Positions 6,332 through 6,352 of a stretch of 6,352 bases of DNA are shown here, in pieces. The translations under genes were made by a program, and so were the position numbers. Under the pieces are notes generated by a model, which had not been told where the DNA came from, did not search any database, and was given only the letters and a program-made list of their open reading frames with translations. Origin of the DNA: Bacilli bacterium (GTDB lineage: Bacteria > Bacillota_I > Bacilli_A > ML615J-28 > CAG-698); the NCBI GenBank assembly GCA_028693885.1, contig JAQUUM010000080.1, positions 1-6,352 on the forward strand, in the 5' to 3' direction. Position 1 is the first letter of the stretch; the number at the start of each line of letters is the position of its first letter.

Positions 6332-6352
6332 TATATTTAGGTTTTAAGGGCG
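6332..6352. other. Downstream edge with no recognisable feature
   Basis: The last 21 bases after the cupin stop hold no visible hairpin, promoter or start codon with a ribosome binding site. Whether the operon continues cannot be told from this window. Confidence 0.5.

Overview
The window is very AT-rich, with A/T-ending codons, strong AGGAGG-type ribosome binding sites and sigma-A-like promoters. This points to a low-GC Gram-positive (Bacillota or Tenericutes-like) bacterium, such as a member of Erysipelotrichia or an Acholeplasma relative. TGA is a stop codon: ychF, cinA and the lipid kinase gene all end with it, and Trp is encoded by TGG. This argues against the Mycoplasma/Spiroplasma code. 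The genus cannot be fixed from the sequence alone.

All six genes lie on the + strand, almost without gaps, in three blocks. Block 1 (1-1976) is the 3' part of ychF, cut by the left edge, overlapping by 4 bp the start of cinA, which encodes a full-length CinA/PncC nicotinamide-nucleotide amidase. A weak AT-only hairpin with a T-run follows. Block 2 (about 2003-4316) is a self-contained transcription unit: a TTGCTA-17-TATAAT promoter, a near-consensus ribosome binding site, tex (738 aa RNA-binding protein) and a strong 10-bp stem terminator. Block 3 (about 4338-6331) starts with an extended -10 promoter and carries three tightly packed genes. They encode an uncharacterised 240-aa protein with a possible degenerate nucleotidyltransferase-like layout, a YegS/DgkB-type diacylglycerol/lipid kinase, and a 110-aa single-domain cupin whose start overlaps the kinase stop by 8 bp.

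The first two blocks are conserved housekeeping functions: ribosome-associated ATPase, pyridine nucleotide salvage and transcription-associated RNA binding. Block 3 joins a lipid kinase to two proteins of unknown role, and its shared function is not evident. No mobile element, CRISPR array, tRNA or rRNA was seen, and no stretch over 300 bases lacks a gene. I found no convincing new system. The most open question is the 240-aa protein and its link to the lipid kinase and cupin.
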